A DNA stretch of 64,000 nucleotides from NCBI GenBank assembly GCA_905187695.1, contig CAJJIY010000001.1, positions 62,001-126,000 of the forward strand, read 5' to 3'. The notes beneath the pieces are model-generated. The model saw nothing but the letters and a program-made list of their open reading frames with translations, made no database searches and had not been told where the DNA came from. Source of the stretch: an uncultured Eubacteriales bacterium. GTDB lineage: Bacteria; Bacillota; Clostridia; Oscillospirales; CAG-272. Positions 60,059 to 64,000 of this stretch are shown here, one piece after another; position 1 is the first letter of the stretch; every line of letters starts with the position of its first letter. The translations under genes were made by a program, and so were the position numbers.

Positions 60059-61344
60059 AATTCATCCTCGCCTTCTTCGTTGCCACCGTGCAAAGAAAAT
60101 ACCGCGCCGAGCGAAACGCGTTTGGCCGCACGCTGCACTTCTTCCGGCGTTACAGCCTCCAGGCGCAATCGCTGGGAAAGCGGCGTTTCTCCGTCTTCCA
60201 AAAGCAGATGCGAAAGAAAGAATCGGGAAAGAGCAAGCGGACTGTCATCGCGCTGGCGGCAGGCGTTCAAAAGAGATTTCTTCGCATTTACAAATTCTTT
60301 TTCGGAAACATGACCGGCCTTCATCTCTTCAAATTCGGCAAGAATGGCCTCTTTAGCCCGCTCCATGTTTTCCGGCTTCACGCCGCATCCGACAAACAAA
60401 AGGCCTTTGCTTGGATGAATATTGGAAGCGCAATAATAGCAAAGGCTTTTTTCTTCCCGTACATGAAGAAAAAGTTTGGACACGGCCGATCCGCCGTAAA
60501 TCTCATTCATTACACGGAAAGCCGGAGAAAGCGGGTCGTTCACACCGATATCCGAGCGAAATCCAAGTGAAAGTCGGCTCTGAGAAATCGGCATGGTCAC
60601 TTCACCGGTGACCACCGGTGCTTTTTGCGCAAAAAGCGAAGTTTCAAAAACAGATCCGGCCGCGCTAAGCAATGGAAAAGCGGCCGCAAGTTGTCTGGCC
60701 ACCTCTTCAGGGGGTGTGGCGCCCACATAAGTGAACACCGGTGTGAGCGTGGAAAGAAATTCGTGATACCGCGCCGTCAGACATTCGGGAGTCAGTTTTT
60801 CCGCATCCGACAAATTGCCAATCAGTGAAAGCGCGAAAGGTTCTCCGTTGCAGAGCAATTCCCGGCAACGCGCGGCGGCAAAGGCACGCGGGCTGTTCAT
60901 TTCGGCGCGGATGGCGTCGGTCAGATGCTTTTTTTCATTGTTTACAAAAGCGGCCTGAAAAAGGCCGTTCGCGTCCAGTGCCGGCGCAGTCAGAATCTCC
61001 GAAAGGAGACGGATTGCCTGCGGCAGCAGGCCTTCTTTTCCGCCCACAAATCTTGCTGCCAGAAAATCCAGCGAAAACTCCAGCATCTGACAGTCACCGA
61101 AAGCATAGTTGGAACTGGAAAGCGTCATGGAATAAAGATCACAAAGGTGTCTGTCCAAAAGCGCGCGTGTCGGATAGCGGATCGTGCCGCGGCGCAACAA
61201 CTCCGGTAACATGGCGTTCTTTTGCGCAGTTTCCCGGGTCAATTTTGAAACAAAAGTAACGCCCAGCAATTCGCAGGTAAAGCGGTCGGTCGGAATCACG
61301 ATCAGTTTTGAGGCCGGGCCGACCGGTAAAAGAACAGATTCCAC
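60055..61344 (-). CDS. M16-family peptidase homologue lacking the zinc motif (YmfF-like)
   Basis: 429 residues from a GTG at 61344, chosen because AAGGAG lies eight bases upstream; the ATG at 61368 and TTG at 61374 have no such site. M16 fold with LLRRGTIRYPTRALLDRHL and GVKPENMERAKEAIL, but no HxxEH, so it is the structural partner of the active protein encoded next. First gene of the operon to folD and ThuA. Confidence 0.88.
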   Translation of the reverse strand: MESVLLPVGPASKLIVIPTDRFTCELLGVTFVSKLTRETAQKNAMLPELLRRGTIRYPTRALLDRHLCDLYSMTLSSSNYAFGDCQMLEFSLDFLAARFVGGKEGLLPQAIRLLSEILTAPALDANGLFQAAFVNNEKKHLTDAIRAEMNSPRAFAAARCRELLCNGEPFALSLIGNLSDAEKLTPECLTARYHEFLSTLTPVFTYVGATPPEEVARQLAAAFPLLSAAGSVFETSLFAQKAPVVTGEVTMPISQSRLSLGFRSDIGVNDPLSPAFRVMNEIYGGSAVSKLFLHVREEKSLCYYCASNIHPSKGLLFVGCGVKPENMERAKEAILAEFEEMKAGHVSEKEFVNAKKSLLNACRQRDDSPLALSRFFLSHLLLEDGETPLSQRLRLEAVTPEEVQRAAKRVSLGAVFSLHGGNEEGEDEF

Positions 61345-61389
61345 CGATGGATCTCCTTCTGCCCACATAGGCAAACATTAGATGTTTTT

Positions 61390-61418
61390 ATTTTACACCA
61401 TAAAGAAACAATATGCAA
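61390..61418 (-). promoter_or_regulatory. Sigma-A promoter of the M16-lgt-folD operon
   Basis: TTGCAT (61418-61413) and TAAAAT (61395-61390), 17-base spacer. Confidence 0.68.
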
Positions 61419-61454
61419 GAGCTTTTCAAAACATTCACAGGCCAAAAAGAAAAA

Positions 61455-61488
61455 GCATCGGCTGTTTTCAATCGGAAACAGCCGATGC
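61455..61488 (-). terminator. Intrinsic terminator of the mrp-like gene
   Basis: GCATCGGCTGTTT and AAACAGCCGATGC, perfect 13-base-pair stem, followed on the minus strand by TTTTTCTTTTT. Confidence 0.88.
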
Positions 61489-61511
61489 AGAAAAAAATGT
61501 TCTTTTTAACA

Positions 61512-62339
61512 TTAACCCAGTTTCTTTTCAATCACAGAGACCGCCGGGTCAATCGGATTGCTTTCAATGTTCTCAATCCGGCCGGCGTCTACCAGCGCAG
61601 CGATGTCCGGGTCGATCGGGAGTTTGGCCAACACCGGATAGCCGAATTTTTCGGCCACTTCGTCAATATGGCTTTCTCCAAAAACTTTCAGTTCCCGGCC
61701 GCAATCCGGGCAACGGACAAAACTCATGTTTTCAACCAGTCCCAGTACCGGAATTTTCATCAGGTCGGCCATATTGGCCGCCTTGGAAACAATCATAGAA
61801 ACCAGTTCCTGCGGACTGCTGACGATTACCACACCGTCCAGTCGGAAAGACTGGAAAACCGTCAACGGCACATCGCCCGTTCCGGGAGGACAATCCACAA
61901 GAAGATAATCAAGATTATCCCAAATCACATCGGTATAGAACTGTTTCACCGTTCCGGCAATAACCGGACCTCTCCAGACCACCGGGCTTGTTTCATCAGG
62001 AAGCAGAAGATTGAGAGAAATCACCTGCATTCCGCTTTTTGTCTTTGCCGGAATAAGGCCCTCTTCATCCCCCTCCACACCTTCGTGAATGCCAAACGCT
62101 TTCGGAATGGACGGGCCGGTAATATCCGCATCCAGAATACCGACGCGGTATCCTTTCCTTTGAAGCGCGATAGCCAGAAGCGAAGTGACAAGCGATTTTC
62201 CGACGCCGCCCTTGCCGCTGATAACAGCAATCTGGTGTTTTATTTTGCTTTTTTTATGAAGCGCGTCCTTTTCCGGCGCTTGCCGGGACGCGCAATCGCT
62301 CCCACACGAAGAGCAATCATGCGTACATTCTTCTGCCAT
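61512..62339 (-). CDS. mrp: Mrp/NBP35-family Fe-S cluster carrier ATPase
   Basis: 275 residues. N-terminal cysteine cluster CTHDCSSCGSDC, deviant Walker A SGKGGVGKS (Gly42-Ser49), LDADITGPS, VDCPPGTGDVPL, and a CPDC pair near residue 208 that forms the bridging cluster site. It carries 4Fe-4S clusters to apoproteins; IspG here is one possible client. GGAAAGGAA precedes the ATG. A GC palindrome, CCCGCGCGGG, lies at 62374-62383 upstream. Confidence 0.93.
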   Translation of the reverse strand: MAEECTHDCSSCGSDCASRQAPEKDALHKKSKIKHQIAVISGKGGVGKSLVTSLLAIALQRKGYRVGILDADITGPSIPKAFGIHEGVEGDEEGLIPAKTKSGMQVISLNLLLPDETSPVVWRGPVIAGTVKQFYTDVIWDNLDYLLVDCPPGTGDVPLTVFQSFRLDGVVIVSSPQELVSMIVSKAANMADLMKIPVLGLVENMSFVRCPDCGRELKVFGESHIDEVAEKFGYPVLAKLPIDPDIAALVDAGRIENIESNPIDPAVSVIEKKLG

Positions 62340-62406
62340 GCCTGTTTCCTTTCCTTACTTTATCTTTAATTTTCCCGCGCGGGTCTCCAATCATTCACGC
62401 GTTGGA

Positions 62407-62434
62407 AAAGCGGCACGGTTTTCCGTGCCGCTTT
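62407..62434. terminator. Hairpin terminator of the DUF1667 gene
   Basis: AAAGCGGCACGG and CCGTGCCGCTTT, perfect 12-base-pair stem around TTTT, 14 bases past the stop at 62448. Confidence 0.78.
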
Positions 62435-62447
62435 CGTAAAATTGATC

Positions 62448-62825
62448 TCAGAGCTTTTCGGCACTGCCTGCCACAATCAGCGGCACGCCGGTACCCAAAA
62501 AGTCTGCTACCAGCACATCACCGGAATGAACGGTGTCCTTGATGGTCAGTTTGCGGATCTCATCCATGCCCGCAAACAGCAGTTCTTTCGGAATCGGCTT
62601 GGCCGTACGGACGGCAACCACCGGCACCGAGCAACCGACTGCTTTGACGGAGGAGGTCAGAATCCGAACCGGATGAATGAATTCAGACTCCGCATAGGTC
62701 TGGCCGCGTTTGCACTTGTTACCGGTAACGCTTTCAATCGTTTTGGCTTCGGGATCACCCTTCACGGTAATCGTGCAACCCTGCGGGCAGGTGATGCAGA
62801 TAATGTTCTTTTCCATCATGCTCAT
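62448..62825 (-). CDS. DUF1667 protein, probable Fe-S subunit of an FAD oxidoreductase
   Basis: 125 residues from the ATG at 62825 with AAGGAGC upstream. Four conserved cysteines, Cys10, Cys13, Cys17 and Cys38 (ICITCPQGC and GNKCKRGQTYA), are likely cluster or zinc ligands. In clostridia this gene regularly follows a pair of FAD-dependent oxidoreductases of the glycerol-3-phosphate dehydrogenase type, as here. Confidence 0.87.
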   Translation of the reverse strand: MSMMEKNIICITCPQGCTITVKGDPEAKTIESVTGNKCKRGQTYAESEFIHPVRILTSSVKAVGCSVPVVAVRTAKPIPKELLFAGMDEIRKLTIKDTVHSGDVLVADFLGTGVPLIVAGSAEKL

Positions 62826-62841
62826 AACTCTCGCTCCTTTC

Positions 62842-64000
62842 TTAGGCATCCACAACATCAATCTTCACGGCGCTGACACCGGCAAGATCCTTGGCGGAAA
62901 CCTCAACCCGTTCCATTTCGCCGGGGTTGATCTTAATCAGCTTCTTTGTGGACAGGAGCTTATCATCCGCGTAAACATTCAGAATCACATTTTTGCGGGG
63001 AGCGGCGGCGCGGAAGAAGAGCGCCGCGGGCGCATCCGGGCACAGACGCTGCGGGCAGATATACCGGACATTGTTGCCGGGCACCGTGGGAATTTCCTTC
63101 TCGTTTTTGGGAAGCGTTCCGGCAGCGTACTGCGCGGCATAGGCACCGGCGCGAAGGCTCTCTTCAGTCACATTGTCAACCAGGTCGTTGACATGAACCA
63201 CATTGCCGCAGGCAAAGACATACGGCTTGTTGGTCTGCATGAACTGGTTCACTTCCGGACCGCTGGTGACGCGGTTCATCTTGATGCCGGCCTCTTTGCT
63301 CAGCTCGTTTTCCGGAATCAGGCCGCAGGACAGAAGCAGCGTGTCGCATTCGTAGAGCTGTTCGGTACCGGCAATCGGCTTTTTGGTAGCGGGATCAACC
63401 TGTGCGATCACCACGCCCTCCACGCGCTTGTTGCCCTTGATCTCCACAATGGTGTGGCTCAGGAGAAGCGGAATACCGAAGTCCTCCAGGCACTGCACAC
63501 GGTTCCGGGTCAGGCCGGCGGTATAATCCATGATTTCAGCCACCGCCAGCACTTTTGCGCCTTCCAGCGTCATCCGGCGGGCCATGATCATGCCGATATC
63601 GCCCGAACCGAGAATGACCACACGGCGACCCACCATCATATTCTGACGGTTGATAAGCCGCTGTGCCGCACCGGCGGTATAAACGCCTGCCGGACGCGTG
63701 CCGGGGGTCATGATGGCACCGCGGGTACGCTCACGGCAACCCATGGCCAGCACAATGCTCTTACCCTTTGCCACAAACAATCCGTCCTTGGGGTTGATGC
63801 CGACCACCTGATGGTCGCCGACTTCCAACACCATGGTGTCAAGCTTGTATTCAACGCCCTTTTCAATGGCTTCTTTGATGTAGCGGCGCGCGTATTCGGG
63901 GCCGGTCAGTTCTTCGTTGAAATGCTTCAGGCCGAATCCGGGGTGAATGCACTGCTCCAGAATACCGCCCAGGCTGATATCGCGCTCTACAATCAATACA
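62842..64000 (-). CDS. NAD(P)/FAD-dependent oxidoreductase, 5' part outside window
   Basis: About 385 C-terminal residues. The frame is open to the right edge and begins inside the protein (VERDISLGGILEQCIHPGFG); the first FAD-binding loop is missing. The second nucleotide-binding loop is ILGSGDIGMIMARRMTLEGA, and ACGNVVHVNDLVDNVTEES binds FAD. Together with DUF1667 it likely forms a glycerol-3-phosphate oxidising complex; this rests on gene order. Confidence 0.88.
   Translation of the reverse strand, partial: VLIVERDISLGGILEQCIHPGFGLKHFNEELTGPEYARRYIKEAIEKGVEYKLDTMVLEVGDHQVVGINPKDGLFVAKGKSIVLAMGCRERTRGAIMTPGTRPAGVYTAGAAQRLINRQNMMVGRRVVILGSGDIGMIMARRMTLEGAKVLAVAEIMDYTAGLTRNRVQCLEDFGIPLLLSHTIVEIKGNKRVEGVVIAQVDPATKKPIAGTEQLYECDTLLLSCGLIPENELSKEAGIKMNRVTSGPEVNQFMQTNKPYVFACGNVVHVNDLVDNVTEESLRAGAYAAQYAAGTLPKNEKEIPTVPGNNVRYICPQRLCPDAPAALFFRAAAPRKNVILNVYADDKLLSTKKLIKINPGEMERVEVSAKDLAGVSAVKIDVVDA

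Overview
The window is a stretch of core chromosome from an endospore-forming member of Clostridia (phylum Bacillota). I infer this from sporulation genes (spoIIID, dipicolinate synthase dpaA/dpaB, sigG, a DacF-type carboxypeptidase), a PolC-type replicase, the pyrH-frr-uppS-cdsA-dxr-rseP-ispG-polC gene order, an EcfA1-EcfA2-EcfT module, a ClpE-like ATPase and strong GGAGG ribosome binding sites. I place it no further than class. About 61 protein genes are packed tightly on both strands. I saw no rRNA, tRNA, insertion sequence, phage gene or CRISPR array.

Layout. Positions 1-5655 hold a truncated phosphoglycerate-mutase-like gene, a flavodoxin-like gene, a gene-free AT-rich segment with palindromes, spoIIID, an rRNA/tRNA methyltransferase, purA and an AraC regulator. 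Positions 5706-17274 hold a cysteine-run protein, comEC, polA, a membrane protein, two lipoproteins, pncB, a TVP38-type membrane protein and dpaA-dpaB. Positions 17364-30550 are leftward housekeeping operons: rpsB-tsf, then pyrH through polC to birA. Positions 30757-39659 look like one nine-gene leftward operon from a consensus promoter: ruvC, methyltransferase, ecfA1, ecfA2, ecfT, truA, DUF5711, pgsA, clpE-like. Divergent from it run a DUF951 gene, ruvA and ruvB. Positions 41876-49453 hold a peptidase, a membrane protein with a MATE exporter, a P-loop protein, pgi, a D-Ala-D-Ala carboxypeptidase and galM. Positions 49640-52787 are a Crp/Fnr-type regulator and a complete ABC importer. Positions 52830-56860 hold three sugar-metabolism-like genes around an isolated sigG. 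Positions 56879-61344 are paired M16 peptidases, lgt and folD. The right end has an Mrp-type Fe-S carrier, a DUF1667 protein and a truncated FAD oxidoreductase.

How the genes work together. The operons cover DNA replication and repair (polA, polC, ruvABC), translation (rpsB, tsf, frr, truA), isoprenoid and phospholipid synthesis (dxr, ispG, uppS, cdsA, pgsA), vitamin uptake (ECF module), lipoprotein maturation (lgt) and spore formation. Twenty sigma-A type promoters were read directly, all with 17-base spacers, and eighteen intrinsic terminators bound the transcription units. I found no obvious new defence or biosynthetic system. The points most worth checking are the gene-free palindromic segment at 1450-1940, the Crp-type regulator with an operator-like repeat over its own promoter ahead of an importer, operator-like palindromes over two sugar-gene promoters, the isolated sigG, and a ComEC whose nuclease-like domain has lost its metal ligands.
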